Assembly: GCF_000429965.1 (NCBI RefSeq) | Contig: NZ_KE387006.1 | Span: 63,142 to 127,141, forward strand | DNA from: Desulfogranum mediterraneum DSM 13871 | GTDB lineage: Bacteria; Desulfobacterota; Desulfobulbia; Desulfobulbales; Desulfobulbaceae | Direction: 5' to 3' | Length of the DNA stretch: 64,000 bases | Shown here: positions 9,825 to 19,692 of the stretch, in pieces | How the letters are laid out: each line of letters opens with the position of its first letter | How positions within the stretch are numbered: position 1 is the stretch's first letter | Made by a program: the position numbers and the translations under genes | The notes under the pieces: generated by a model | What the model was told of the DNA's origin: nothing | The model's input: only the letters and a program-made list of their open reading frames with translations | Databases searched by the model: none

Positions 9825-10157
9825 GCAGACGGAGCTGTACCCTCCTTCCCTCGAAGCTCGTTTTCGGGGAAGGGGGCACAGGAAATGTTACTGCATCCGG
9901 GAAGTTGCATCCTCAGCCGATCATGTTTATGCTCTCAGAGAAACAGGGGTGACTTTCTCGTAAGGTCCCGCCTCTTTCCCCCCGGGACGCGGACAGCCGG
10001 CAGCGGGCAGCAGCTGTTCTTTTCCGTGGAGTATGAGGCCCCCGGTTTCGGCCCAAAGCCCAGAGAGGTGGTGCCATCAACGAGGCATCACTCTGCACCG
10101 TCGTTCACCGCGTCCCAGGGCTGCTCTCTTCCCTCACACAAAGACCTGCGCTGGCCT
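9825..10157. other. Intergenic region upstream of glucokinase
   Basis: The glucokinase reading frame is open through most of this stretch (from 9885), but the translation is low-complexity and unlike glucokinases. A small GTCCCG/CGGGAC stem lies near 9965-9988. No other feature is recognised. Confidence 0.4.
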
Positions 10158-11168
10158 ATGATCAACCCCTCCCTGCTCCTGGCCGCAGATATCGGCGGCA
10201 CCAAGACCACCCTGGCCCTCTACCACCGGGCCCAATGGCCGGGCCCGCCCCTGGCAGAGCAAACCATGGCCAACCATGGGACCGCTGGCCTGGAGCAGCT
10301 GATTGCACAATTTCTCGACCCCCTGGCCGAGCGACCGGCCTATGGCTGTTTCGGCGTTGCCGGGCCGGTGCGCAACCAGGAGGTGGAGATGACCAACCTG
10401 AGCTGGCGGATCTCGGCGGCTGCCCTGGAGCAGCGATTCGGTTTTCAGCAGCTCCATCTGCTCAACGACCTGATGGCAACCGCCATGGGCACCAGCTCGC
10501 TCCAGGCCGACGAGTTAGTGACCATCAACCCGGGTTCCCCGGTAGCCGGGGGCACCGTTGCGGTGCTGGCCCCTGGCACCGGCCTGGGAGAGGCCTTTCT
10601 CACCCAGGGAGCTCAACCGACCCCGCATCCCTCGGAAGGGGGCCATGCCAGCTTTGCCCCACGCACCCGGGAACAGATCGAGCTGCTGTGTTTCATGCTC
10701 CAGAGCCGGGACCATGTCTCGGTGGAACAGGTCTGCTCGGGCAGCGGCCTGCCCCAGCTGTTTGCCTTTCTCCGCACCACCATGGGGGTGCCGCCTGCGC
10801 TGGCAGAGGCGCTTGCCGCCAGCCGCGATCAGACCCCGCTGATCGTGGCCTCGGCCCTGAAGGCCCTGCAGGAGGGGGAACAGGAGCATATCGCGGTCCG
10901 CACCCTGGAGCTGTTCACCGCCATCCTGGCCGACGAGGCGGCCAACCTGGCCCTGAAAACCCTGAGCCTGGGCGGACTGTTCCTGGGAGGCGGCCTCCCT
11001 CCCCGTATCCTGCCCTTTTTTGAGTCGTGCCGTTTCATGTCCATCTTTGCCCGGGGGGTCTACCGCGACTGGCTCCGCACCATCCCTATCCAGCTCATCC
11101 TTAACCCGAAAACCGCCATTGCAGGTGCTGCGGCCTACGGCTTCAGCAGAATAGTGCCGACACCATAG
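10158..11168 (+). CDS. glk: Glucokinase
   Basis: ATP-dependent hexokinase of the bacterial Glk family (not ROK) that phosphorylates glucose at C6 in the cytosol. From ATG 10158 the protein has 336 residues, close to the family norm. It opens with the phosphate-binding ADIGGTKTTLAL, then shows FGVAGPVRNQEVEMTNLSWRIS (substrate loop), LLNDLMATAMG containing the catalytic Asp, and VLAPGTGLGEAFL and EGGHASFAPR. No zinc-cluster Cys of ROK kinases is present. The start is chosen by homology; no clear ribosome site precedes it. The next gene begins 47 bases later on the same strand. Confidence 0.9.
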   Translation: MINPSLLLAADIGGTKTTLALYHRAQWPGPPLAEQTMANHGTAGLEQLIAQFLDPLAERPAYGCFGVAGPVRNQEVEMTNLSWRISAAALEQRFGFQQLHLLNDLMATAMGTSSLQADELVTINPGSPVAGGTVAVLAPGTGLGEAFLTQGAQPTPHPSEGGHASFAPRTREQIELLCFMLQSRDHVSVEQVCSGSGLPQLFAFLRTTMGVPPALAEALAASRDQTPLIVASALKALQEGEQEHIAVRTLELFTAILADEAANLALKTLSLGGLFLGGGLPPRILPFFESCRFMSIFARGVYRDWLRTIPIQLILNPKTAIAGAAAYGFSRIVPTP

Positions 11169-11215
11169 GCAGCCCAGGCCGGACACGCTGCAATGTCACC
11201 ACCCATGGATGTATC

Positions 11216-11917
11216 ATGAAGACCAATCTCCTGAAAAAACTCCTCATCCTCGGCCTGCTCCTGCTGGTAGTCGTGCTCTTTCAACTCTTTGACCTCGGCC
11301 AGTACCTGAGCCTGGACTACCTGAAGGCACAACAGGCAGAGCTGCTCGAACTCTATGAACGCCGGCCGGTGCTGATGGTGGCCCTCTATATGGGCGTCTA
11401 TATCCTGGTCACCGCCTTTTCTCTGCCCGGTGCCGCGGTGATGACCCTGGCCGGAGGAGGCCTCTTCGGCCTGGTTACCGGTACCCTGGCGGTCTCCTTT
11501 GCCTCCACCATCGGCGCCACCCTGGCCTGCATGGTGGCGCGCTACCTGCTCCGTGACTGGGTGCAGCACAAGTTTGGCGATAAACTGACCCGAATCAACC
11601 AGGGCATGGCCCGGGAGGGCGGCTTCTACCTCTTCAGCCTCCGCCTGGTCCCCCTCTTTCCCTTCTTTGTGATCAACCTGGTCATGGGGCTGACCTCTAT
11701 CCGGCTGCTGACCTATGCCTGGGTCTCCCAACTGGGAATGCTGCCGGCCACCATTGTCTACGTGAACGCCGGCAAGGAGCTGGCCAGGATCGAAAGCCTG
11801 GCCGGGATCCTCTCCCCCAGCCTGATCCTCTCCTTTGCCCTGCTCGGCCTGTTGCCCATTGCCACCAAAAAGCTCTTGGCCCTGGTTACAGCCAAAAAGG
11901 ACCACTCTCTCCACTAA
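11216..11917 (+). CDS. TVP38/TMEM64 (DedA-superfamily) membrane protein
   Basis: Polytopic inner-membrane protein of 233 residues with a first helix at about residues 7-28, a re-entrant region containing FSLPGAAVMTLAGGGLFG, the conserved central GATLACMVARYLLRDW, and the late motif SLRLVPLFPFFVINLVMGLT followed by further helices. This is the SNARE-associated/VTT domain signature. Homologues are linked to lipid scrambling or membrane homeostasis; the substrate is not known here. The downstream flavoprotein gene starts 19 bases on, and this TVP38 plus mercuric-reductase-like pairing is common in bacteria. Confidence 0.9.
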   Translation: MKTNLLKKLLILGLLLLVVVLFQLFDLGQYLSLDYLKAQQAELLELYERRPVLMVALYMGVYILVTAFSLPGAAVMTLAGGGLFGLVTGTLAVSFASTIGATLACMVARYLLRDWVQHKFGDKLTRINQGMAREGGFYLFSLRLVPLFPFFVINLVMGLTSIRLLTYAWVSQLGMLPATIVYVNAGKELARIESLAGILSPSLILSFALLGLLPIATKKLLALVTAKKDHSLH

Positions 11918-11936
11918 CCCCCCCGGGAGGACCTCC

Positions 11937-13406
11937 ATGAGCACCTTTGATTACGATATAGGTATTATCGGCGGCGGAGCCGCCGGGCTGACCATCACCG
12001 CAGGGGCTGCCCAGTTGGGTGCCCGGACCCTGTTGATCGAAAAAGAACCGCTCCTGGGAGGTGACTGCCTCCACTACGGCTGCGTGCCCAGCAAGACCCT
12101 GATCAAATCCGCCCATGTCTACCACCAGATCAAAGAGGCCGAGCGCTACGGCCTGCCCACAGCCGCCATTGGCCCGGTGAACTTCCGTTCCATCGCTGCC
12201 CGGATCCAGGAGGTGATCTCCACCATCCAGGTCCATGACTCGGTGGAGCGATTCTGCAGGCTGGGGGCCCAGGTGGGATTCGGCCAGGCCGAATTCGTGG
12301 ATGAGCACACCGTGCTCCTGGACGGCAGCCGCAGGAGCGCCAAGTACTGGGTCATTGCCACCGGCTCGGAACCGGCTCCCCCCCGGGTGAAATGCCTCAC
12401 CGAGATCGAGATGATCACCAACAGGGATATCTTCTCCCTGGACGAACTCCCCGGCTCCATGATCGTCCTGGGCGCCGGTCCCATTGCCATGGAGATGGCC
12501 CAGGCCTTTAACCGCCTGGGCACCCAGGTGAGCGTGATCCAGCGCTCGGCCCAGATCCTCAGCAAGGAGGACAGGGACATGGCCGACACGGTGATGGCCG
12601 CAATGGAGGAGGAGGGAGTCCGCTTTTTCCTTGGGGCCACCGTGCTTGCGGCCTCCCAAAAAGGTGGCCGCAGGCGGATCGAGTTCAGCACCGGAGACGG
12701 CAGCCGGCACCAGCTGGAGGCGGACCAGGTCCTGCTGGCCCAGGGCCGCACCCCCAATACCCGGGACCTGGGCCTGGAACGGATCGAGCTGGCCCATGAC
12801 CTGCGGGGGGTGACGGTGGACAGACGCTTACGCACCAGTCATAGACACATCTTTGCAGCCGGTGACATCACCGGCAGCTACCAGTTCACCCATGCCGCCG
12901 GCTATGAGGGCGGGATCGTGGTCTCCAACGCCATCTTTCGCCTCCCCCGCAAGACCAACTACACCTGGCTGCCCTGGTGCACTTATACCGACCCGGAGCT
13001 GGCCTCAGTCGGGCTCAACGAGCGCAGGGCCCGGGCCCTGGGGATCGACTACACGGTCTGGAGCGAAGAGTTTGCCGCCAACGACCGAGCCCTGGCCGAA
13101 GGAGCGACCAGGGGCAAACTCAAGCTGCTCCTGGATGAGAGGGAAAAACCCATCGGCGTCCAGATCGCCGGTCCCAGGGCCGGCGACCTCCTGGGAGAAT
13201 GGATCGCCATCCTGGGCGGCGGGGTCAAGCTCTCCACCCTGGCCGGAACCGTCCACCCCTACCCCACCCTGGGAGAGATCAATAAGCGGGTGGCCGGCAG
13301 CTACCTCTCGCCAAAGATCTTCTCCAGCCGGGTAAAAAAGGGACTCAAGCTCTTTTTCCAGCTCAAGGGACCGGTGGAGGACCCCTGTTCCCGGCTCAGC
13401 CCCTGA
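11937..13406 (+). CDS. FAD-dependent pyridine-nucleotide disulfide oxidoreductase, mercuric-reductase-like
   Basis: Cytosolic flavoprotein of 489 residues. It has the FAD-binding IGIIGGGAAGLT (from residue 8), the redox-active disulfide GGDCLHYGCVPSK, the NAD(P)-binding GAGPIAMEMAQ, the second FAD motif IFAAGDITG, and the C-terminal dimerisation domain with the His-Pro pair in AGTVHPYPTLGE. No N-terminal HMA domain and no C-terminal Cys pair of true MerA are seen, so mercury reduction should not be assumed; a dihydrolipoamide-dehydrogenase-type role is possible. ATG at 11937 has GGGAGG six bases upstream. The gene forms an operon with the TVP38 membrane gene. Confidence 0.88.
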   Translation: MSTFDYDIGIIGGGAAGLTITAGAAQLGARTLLIEKEPLLGGDCLHYGCVPSKTLIKSAHVYHQIKEAERYGLPTAAIGPVNFRSIAARIQEVISTIQVHDSVERFCRLGAQVGFGQAEFVDEHTVLLDGSRRSAKYWVIATGSEPAPPRVKCLTEIEMITNRDIFSLDELPGSMIVLGAGPIAMEMAQAFNRLGTQVSVIQRSAQILSKEDRDMADTVMAAMEEEGVRFFLGATVLAASQKGGRRRIEFSTGDGSRHQLEADQVLLAQGRTPNTRDLGLERIELAHDLRGVTVDRRLRTSHRHIFAAGDITGSYQFTHAAGYEGGIVVSNAIFRLPRKTNYTWLPWCTYTDPELASVGLNERRARALGIDYTVWSEEFAANDRALAEGATRGKLKLLLDEREKPIGVQIAGPRAGDLLGEWIAILGGGVKLSTLAGTVHPYPTLGEINKRVAGSYLSPKIFSSRVKKGLKLFFQLKGPVEDPCSRLSP

Positions 13407-13439
13407 GCACACCATCTCCCCCCTCCAAAAACGCCTCCC

Positions 13440-13464
13440 GGCCCCTGACTCCTGCCCAGGGGCC
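13440..13464 (+). terminator. Hairpin after the TVP38/flavoprotein operon
   Basis: GGCCCCTG (13440-13447) pairs with CAGGGGCC (13457-13464). There is no following T-run, so terminator function is tentative. Confidence 0.4.
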
Positions 13465-13482
13465 GAAGCACCATCGGCAGAC

Positions 13483-13508
13483 TTGACGAACCAGGGGAAA
13501 GGTATAAT
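13483..13508 (+). promoter_or_regulatory. Candidate sigma70-type promoter for the DegP gene
   Basis: TTGACG at 13483 and a perfect TATAAT at 13503 lie upstream of the protease gene. The 14-base spacer is shorter than optimal, so the -35 assignment is weak. Confidence 0.35.
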
Positions 13509-13619
13509 TGTATCACAGTGTTGAATGACGCCTGTTGCAAGTGTCCTATTCACAGGAAACAGCTGTTGCCAGCCTGTTCCCAAGACAATGTACCCCAATG
13601 ACGTAAGGAGACCCTTTCC

Positions 13620-15086
13620 ATGCGAAGACAATCAACCCTAACCTGGATGCAGCTCGCCGCATCCCTGTTGCTCTGTTGCACCCTGCTGACAGGCTTCCCC
13701 CCCCCTGCCCTGGCCCAGGATGAGGCGGACATCGCCCTCTTGGACCGCTCGGCCAAGGCCTTTTCCTCGGTGGTGGCCAAGGCCGGTCCGGCCGTGGTCC
13801 ATATTGCCGTGGAAAAAACCATGCACAAGCCCCAGGGGCGACAGCCCAGCGACCTGTTCAGGGATCCCTTCTTTGAACGATTCTTCGGCCCCCAATTCCG
13901 CCATCCCCGGACGCCCCGACAGCAGCCGCGCCAGTACCGCCAACAGGGCGCAGGCTCGGGTTTTATCTTTGCAGCTGACGGCTACATCCTGACCAACAAC
14001 CATGTGGTGGAAGGGGCAGACAAGATCACCGTCCGCCTGGATGACGAACGGGAGTTCTCCGCCAAGGTGGTGGGCACCGACCCCCAATCCGATGTGGCCA
14101 TCATCAAGATCGACGGCACCAAGCTGCCGGTTCTGCCCCTGGGTAACTCCGATACCCTGGGAGTCGGTGAGTGGGTCATCGCCATCGGCAGCCCCTTTGA
14201 GCTCAGCCAGACCGTCACCGTGGGGGTGGTCAGTGCCAAGGGCCGCAACCGGGTGGGCATCGCCGATTACGAGAACTTTATCCAGACCGATGCCGCCATC
14301 AACCCGGGCAACTCCGGCGGCCCCCTGCTCAACATCCGCGGCGAGGCCGTCGGCATCAACACGGCCATCTTCTCCCGCAGCGGCGGCTACATGGGCATCG
14401 GCTTCGCCATCCCCATCAACATGGCCAAGGCCATCAAGCAGCAGCTCTTAGACCATGGCAAGGTCACCCGCGGCTGGCTCGGAGTGGTGATCCAGGATGT
14501 CAACGAGGAGCTGGCCAAATCCTTTGACCTCTCCAGCAGCAAGGGGGTCCTGGTGGCCGAAGTCAGCCCCGACTCCCCTGCCCAGAAGGCTGGCCTCCGG
14601 CAGGGTGACGTCATCGTTGGTCTGGAAAAGCAGGCCGTCGATGATGTGGCCGAACTCCGCGACAAGATCGCCATGACCGCGCCCAATGCCAAGATCAAAC
14701 TGGAGATCATCCGTGACGGCCGCAAGAGGCAACTCGCGGTCACCATCGGCGAGCAACCGGCGGACATGGGCCGGGTGGCCTCGAAGAGCGATGGCTCGCC
14801 GCTGGCAGACTTTGGCCTCACCCTCCAGGAGCTCACTCCGGAGCTGGCCGAACAGTTCGGCTATGAAGTGGAGCAGGGAGTGCTCATAGCCGAGGTGGCC
14901 TCCGACTCTGCAGCCGGGCGCTTCGGCCTGAAGCCCGGCCAACTGATCGAAGAGGTCAACCGTCAACGGGTCCGTAACCTGGAGGAACTCAACCAGGCCC
15001 TGGCAACAGCCAAGAACGGCTCCCGGGTCCTGCTCCGGGTCCGTGGCGGCAAGGCCAGTCACTACATCGTCCTCAGCAAGGAGTAG
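13620..15086 (+). CDS. degP: Periplasmic serine endoprotease, Do/DegP family
   Basis: Periplasmic protease/chaperone of 488 residues. A signal peptide of about 32 residues ends at PALAQ. The trypsin-like domain has the catalytic triad His128 (TNNHVVEG), Asp158 (SDVAIIKI) and Ser232 (GNSGGP). Two PDZ domains follow: the first from about GWLGVVIQDV, the second from about GLTLQELTPEL. A basic, Pro/Gln-rich insert (PRTPRQQPRQYRQQ) precedes the core, as in DegP LA loops. It degrades or refolds damaged envelope proteins. It is monocistronic, closed by a strong terminator. Confidence 0.93.
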   Translation: MRRQSTLTWMQLAASLLLCCTLLTGFPPPALAQDEADIALLDRSAKAFSSVVAKAGPAVVHIAVEKTMHKPQGRQPSDLFRDPFFERFFGPQFRHPRTPRQQPRQYRQQGAGSGFIFAADGYILTNNHVVEGADKITVRLDDEREFSAKVVGTDPQSDVAIIKIDGTKLPVLPLGNSDTLGVGEWVIAIGSPFELSQTVTVGVVSAKGRNRVGIADYENFIQTDAAINPGNSGGPLLNIRGEAVGINTAIFSRSGGYMGIGFAIPINMAKAIKQQLLDHGKVTRGWLGVVIQDVNEELAKSFDLSSSKGVLVAEVSPDSPAQKAGLRQGDVIVGLEKQAVDDVAELRDKIAMTAPNAKIKLEIIRDGRKRQLAVTIGEQPADMGRVASKSDGSPLADFGLTLQELTPELAEQFGYEVEQGVLIAEVASDSAAGRFGLKPGQLIEEVNRQRVRNLEELNQALATAKNGSRVLLRVRGGKASHYIVLSKE

Positions 15087-15112
15087 GGGCTCTTTGCTGA
15101 TCAGTACGCATC

Positions 15113-15145
15113 AAGCCGGTGGATCATGTTCCACCGGCTTTTTTA
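15113..15145 (+). terminator. Rho-independent terminator of the DegP gene
   Basis: AAGCCGGTGGA (15113-15123) pairs perfectly with TCCACCGGCTT (15130-15140) around a TCATGT loop, followed by TTTT. Confidence 0.9.
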
Positions 15146-15257
15146 TTTGGTGCCTGCTGCCCTTGCTAGATCCCTGCTCCAGGTAGTATTATATTGCTCA
15201 GGGCAACCTCCCTACCCACCGGATCATCGGCTGTATCAGGAAGCATAAGGAGATCAC

Positions 15258-17999
15258 ATGTCACCCCAGATCAATTTTTCCCAACTTGACCTGCAGCAAG
15301 AGTTCAGCTCCCAGGGGAAACCCTACACCTTTTATGGTCTCCAGTTCCTGGCAGAGAGCCCATTCGGACCGCTGAGCAGATATCCCTTCTCCATCCGGAT
15401 CCTCTTGGAAAACCTGCTCCGTTACCTGGACCAAGGGCTGGTGCGAGAGGAGGACTTCCTGGCCCTGGCCGCCTGGAGGCCCGGTGCAACTCCCAACCAG
15501 GGCATCCCCTTCATGCCCAGCCGGGTGGTGCTCCAGGATTTCACCGGCGTCCCGGCCCTGGTGGACCTTGCCGCCCTGCGTTCGGCCCTGGCCCGCAAGG
15601 GTGGTGATCCCACCAGCATGAACCCCTTTATCCCTGCAGACCTGGTGATCGATCACTCCATTCAGGTTGACCGCTATGGTTCCACAGAGGCCTTTGACTT
15701 CAATGTGCGGTTGGAGATGGAGCGCAATCGGGAACGCTACACCATGCTCCACTGGGGCCAACAGGCCTTTGCCAACTTTCGGGTTGTACCGCCGGGCACC
15801 GGGATTGTCCACCAGGTCAACCTGGAATACCTGGCCTCGGTGGCCCAGCTCAACCAACAGGGCAGCCGAACGGTGGTCTCCCCGGACACGGTCCTGGGTA
15901 CCGACTCCCACACCACCATGATCAACGGCCTGGGGGTCGTGGGCTGGGGGGTAGGCGGGATCGAAGCCGAGGCCGTCCTCCTTGGCCAGCCCTATATTCT
16001 CCAGATCCCCGAGGTGATCGGCATGCGGTTAAGCGGCTCCCTGCCCGTGGGCACCACGGCCACCGATCTGGTGCTGACCATTACCCGTTTCTTACGGGAA
16101 AAGGGGGTGGTTGGTCGCTTTGTCGAGTTTTTCGGCCCTGCCCTGGACAGCCTCCGCCTGCCTGACCGGGCCACCATCGCCAACATGGCCCCCGAATATG
16201 GGGCAACCATGGGCTTTTTCCCGGTGGATCGGGAGACCCTGCGCTACCTGCACAGCAGCGGCAGGGACCAGGCCCAGGTACGGCTGGTGGAAGACTACTG
16301 TCGGGCCGCAGGATTGTTCTACGGCCCGGAGACGGTGGAACCGGAATACAGCACCATCTACGAACTCTGTCTGGACGAGGTTGTCCCCTCTCTGTCCGGA
16401 CCGAGAAAGCCCCAGGAGCTGCTACCCATCTCCCAGGTAAAGGGAGATTTTGGCCGCCAGTTTGCCGCTCGGCTCGGCAGGGGTAACGGCTCCCTGGAGG
16501 CGGGCAACATGGATGGCTGCCCGAGCTGTGCCAAGACCCCGGTGGCCTGCAGCCTGCCAACAAGCGGCTGCGACCAGCTCGATAACGGCTCGGTGGTGAT
16601 CGCCGCCATTACCAGCTGCACCAACACCTCAAACCCGGATGTGATGATCGGTGCCGGCCTCCTGGCCCGCAACGCGGTCAAGCGAGGGCTCCGCTGTAAA
16701 CCCTGGGTCAAAACCAGCATGGCTCCGGGCTCCAGGGTGGTCAGCCGTTACCTGGAAGAGAGCAAGCTGCTGGCCGATCTGGAGACCCTGGGTTTCCATG
16801 TGGTCGGTTATGGCTGCACCACCTGTATCGGCAACTCCGGCCCCCTGGATGAGACCGTGGCCACGGCCATCGAGCGGAAAGGACTGATCACCGCAGCGGT
16901 CCTCAGTGGGAACCGTAACTTTGAGGCCAGGATCCATCCCCAGGTCCAGGCCAACTACCTGGGCTCGCCCATGCTGGTCATCGCCTATGGGCTGGCCGGG
17001 AGCGTGCTCAGCGATCCGATCAACGAGCCCCTGGGCAAGGATGACCAGGGCAGGCCGGTCTTTCTTCGGGATATCTGGCCCAGCCAGGAGGAGATTCGCC
17101 GGGTCGTGGACGCGGCGGTTACCCCGGAGCTGTTCAGCTCCAGTTACCAGTCCCTCTTCAAAGGCGACCAACAGTGGAACAGCCTCCATGGGGGCAGCGG
17201 CCAGCTCTTTCCCTGGGACCCGGACTCCTCCTACATCCAGGAGCCGCCCTTCTTCACCAGCCTCAGCAAAGAGGTGCCGCCGATCCAGGATATCCACCAG
17301 GCCCGGATCCTGGCCATCTTCGGCGACACCATCACCACCGATCACATCTCCCCGGCCGGGGCCATCCCCGCGGACAGCCCGGCAGGCCAGTACCTCCAGT
17401 CCCTGGGGATCGCTCCCCAGGACTTCAACTCCTATGGCTCACGCCGGGGTAACCACCAGGTGATGATGCGGGGCACCTTTGCCAATATCCGCATCCGTAA
17501 CACCATGGTGGAGCGGGAGGGTGGCTACACCCTGTTGCTGCCCCAGGAAGAGGAGACCTCCATCTATGAGGCGGCCATCCGCTACCAGCAGTCGTCCACC
17601 CCTCTGGTGATCTTTGCCGGTAAGGATTACGGCACCGGCAGTTCCCGGGACTGGGCGGCCAAGGGAACCATGCTCCTGGGGGTGAAGGCGGTGGTGGCGA
17701 CCTCCTTTGAACGGATCCACCGCTCCAACCTGGTGGGCATGGGGGTGCTGCCCCTCCAGTTTGCGCAAGGTACTGACGCGACCAGCCTGGGCCTGACCGG
17801 CCGGGAACGGATCTCGATCACAGCCCTGGAAGGGGCCCTCAAGCCGGGGGCTCCACTCCAGCTGCAGCTGGACCGTGCCGACGGCAGCAGCGAGCTCTTC
17901 AGCGTACTCCTTCGCCTTGATAATGATATGGAAATCGACTATTACCGTCACGGCGGCATCCTTCACAAGGTCCTTCGCCAACGGCTGAACCAAAACTAG
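15258..17999 (+). CDS. acnA: Aconitate hydratase A
   Basis: Citrate-isocitrate isomerase of 913 residues, in the AcnA/IRP1 class by length and order. The three 4Fe-4S ligands are visible as Cys454 (ITSCTNTSNP) and Cys520/Cys523 (GYGCTTCIGNSGP). Other family blocks include VLGTDSHTTMINGLGVVGWGVGGIEAEA, the swivel-domain start FGDTITTDHISPAGAI and the substrate loop GKDYGTGSSRDWAAKG. ATG at 15258 follows AAGGAGATCAC. With the citrate synthase at 24 kb it supplies the first half of the TCA cycle. It is possibly cotranscribed with the radical SAM gene 72 bases downstream. Confidence 0.96.
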   Translation: MSPQINFSQLDLQQEFSSQGKPYTFYGLQFLAESPFGPLSRYPFSIRILLENLLRYLDQGLVREEDFLALAAWRPGATPNQGIPFMPSRVVLQDFTGVPALVDLAALRSALARKGGDPTSMNPFIPADLVIDHSIQVDRYGSTEAFDFNVRLEMERNRERYTMLHWGQQAFANFRVVPPGTGIVHQVNLEYLASVAQLNQQGSRTVVSPDTVLGTDSHTTMINGLGVVGWGVGGIEAEAVLLGQPYILQIPEVIGMRLSGSLPVGTTATDLVLTITRFLREKGVVGRFVEFFGPALDSLRLPDRATIANMAPEYGATMGFFPVDRETLRYLHSSGRDQAQVRLVEDYCRAAGLFYGPETVEPEYSTIYELCLDEVVPSLSGPRKPQELLPISQVKGDFGRQFAARLGRGNGSLEAGNMDGCPSCAKTPVACSLPTSGCDQLDNGSVVIAAITSCTNTSNPDVMIGAGLLARNAVKRGLRCKPWVKTSMAPGSRVVSRYLEESKLLADLETLGFHVVGYGCTTCIGNSGPLDETVATAIERKGLITAAVLSGNRNFEARIHPQVQANYLGSPMLVIAYGLAGSVLSDPINEPLGKDDQGRPVFLRDIWPSQEEIRRVVDAAVTPELFSSSYQSLFKGDQQWNSLHGGSGQLFPWDPDSSYIQEPPFFTSLSKEVPPIQDIHQARILAIFGDTITTDHISPAGAIPADSPAGQYLQSLGIAPQDFNSYGSRRGNHQVMMRGTFANIRIRNTMVEREGGYTLLLPQEEETSIYEAAIRYQQSSTPLVIFAGKDYGTGSSRDWAAKGTMLLGVKAVVATSFERIHRSNLVGMGVLPLQFAQGTDATSLGLTGRERISITALEGALKPGAPLQLQLDRADGSSELFSVLLRLDNDMEIDYYRHGGILHKVLRQRLNQN

Positions 18000-18071
18000 C
18001 TCGATCATCTTTCATCAAGGGGTCGTTTCCCAAAAACAGGGACGGCCCCTCTCTTCCTGCAGGCCCTTGCC

Positions 18072-19604
18072 ATGGCTGATATTGTCCTCTCCACCCTCAA
18101 CGCCCGCTACATCCACACCGCCATCGGCCTGCGCTCCATCCGGGCCAACCTGAAAGAGTTCAGGGAGCGCACCACCATTGCCGAGTACACCATCAGCGAT
18201 CAGTTGATCGATGTTGCCGAAAAACTCCTGGCCCTTGAGCCCCGGATCATCGGCCTGGGGGTCTATATCTGGAATGGCCTCCAGGTTGCCCAGCTGATCA
18301 GGATCATCAAGGCCGTGGATCCCGGGGTAATCATTGTCCTGGGCGGACCAGAGGTGAGCCACCTGCCCTTGCGGCTGGAACTGGAGAGCGCCGATTACCT
18401 GGTGCAGGGTGAGGGAGAGAACAACTTCTACCGGCTCTGCCGGGAGCTGCTGGCCGGGCACAGACCGGAACAGCGGCTGATCCCCCCGGATCCGCCCGAC
18501 CCCGGCCGTCTGGTCCTGCCCTATGACGAATACCTGGACGAAGATATCCTCCACCGGGTCTGCTATGTGGAGGCCTCCAGGGGCTGCCCCTTTTGTTGCG
18601 AGTTCTGCCTCTCCTCCATGGACAAGACGGTGCGCTACTTCCCCCTGGAGGCCTTTCTCGCGGCCCTGGAGACCCTCTGGCAGCGGGGGGCGCGCAACTT
18701 CAAATTCATCGATCGCACCTTCAACCTCCAGCTGGCGACCGTGACCAGAATCCTGGACTTTTTCCTGGCCAAGGAGCCGCCCTACCTGGTCCACTTTGAG
18801 GTCATCCCCGATCATTTCCCGCCACCCCTCAAGGAGCAGCTCCGCCAGTTTCCGCCAGGCAGCCTCCAGCTGGAGGTCGGTATCCAGACCCTCAACCCGG
18901 AGGTGGCTGCCGGCATCAGTCGTCGCCTCAACATGGACAAGATCCGCACCAACCTCCGCTTTCTCGAGCAGGAGACCCGGGCCCACCTCCATGTGGATCT
19001 GATCATCGGCCTGCCCGGGGAGTCGGCCCAGGGATTCGGCGACAACCTCAATCTGCTCACCAGCCTCACCAGGGCGGAGATCCAGCTGGGGGTCCTGAAA
19101 AAACTCTCAGGCACCGCCATCAGCCGCCATGACCGGACCCACCGGATGGTTTACTCCCCCCTGCCGCCCTACGAGATCCTGGCCACGGACCAGATCGATT
19201 TCCAGGAGATGCAAGGGCTCAAACGGCTGACTCGCTTCTGGGACCTGCTCTACAACAGCGGTAACTTTCCCCGGAGTGTCCGGCTCCTCTGGGAGGAGGG
19301 CGACACCTTCCAGGGATTTAAGGCCTTCTCCGGCTGGCTCTACCAAGAGACCCACTCCACCTGGAAGATCTCCCTTAAGCGGATGGCTGAGCTGCTCTAT
19401 CGTTATCTGGTGGAAGAGTTGCAACAAGAGGGGACCAGGATAGCCGAGGCCATCGCCGGAGACCTGCAGCGGATTCAGGGCCGGCCCCTGCCGCCGCTGA
19501 TCCGAGCCCAACTGAAAACGGGCAGCAAGAAGCCCGCCCCTGCTCAGGCAATAACCGAGGAGGCAAAGAGTATCGGCAGGCGTCAGCAGAAACACCTGGC
19601 CTAG
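18072..19604 (+). CDS. B12-binding-domain radical SAM protein with DUF4080
   Basis: A 510-residue member of the B12-binding radical SAM class. An N-terminal Rossmann-like cobalamin-binding domain (about 1-140; GLGVYIWNGLQ and ILGGPEVSH) precedes a radical SAM barrel whose cluster motif reads ASRGCPFCCEFC (CxxxCxxC), followed by FKFIDRTFN and LQLEVGIQT. The C-terminal DUF4080-like region (from about residue 370) and a basic tail complete it. The reaction is unknown; class members perform methylations or ring rearrangements. It follows acnA on the same strand and ends before the convergent tcdA. Confidence 0.85.
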   Translation: MADIVLSTLNARYIHTAIGLRSIRANLKEFRERTTIAEYTISDQLIDVAEKLLALEPRIIGLGVYIWNGLQVAQLIRIIKAVDPGVIIVLGGPEVSHLPLRLELESADYLVQGEGENNFYRLCRELLAGHRPEQRLIPPDPPDPGRLVLPYDEYLDEDILHRVCYVEASRGCPFCCEFCLSSMDKTVRYFPLEAFLAALETLWQRGARNFKFIDRTFNLQLATVTRILDFFLAKEPPYLVHFEVIPDHFPPPLKEQLRQFPPGSLQLEVGIQTLNPEVAAGISRRLNMDKIRTNLRFLEQETRAHLHVDLIIGLPGESAQGFGDNLNLLTSLTRAEIQLGVLKKLSGTAISRHDRTHRMVYSPLPPYEILATDQIDFQEMQGLKRLTRFWDLLYNSGNFPRSVRLLWEEGDTFQGFKAFSGWLYQETHSTWKISLKRMAELLYRYLVEELQQEGTRIAEAIAGDLQRIQGRPLPPLIRAQLKTGSKKPAPAQAITEEAKSIGRRQQKHLA

Positions 19605-19692
19605 GCGGAGCACCGCCCGGTGAGGAGAATGTACTGCAGAGGGACTCGGGAGAGGGGAAGAAATGTACTCCGACCGCTTATGCCCTCACCAC

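Noticed and set aside
12001..13300. True mercuric reductase (merA) call for the flavoprotein
   Set aside because: No N-terminal HMA domain, no C-terminal vicinal cysteines and no mer genes nearby; only the general oxidoreductase family is supported.
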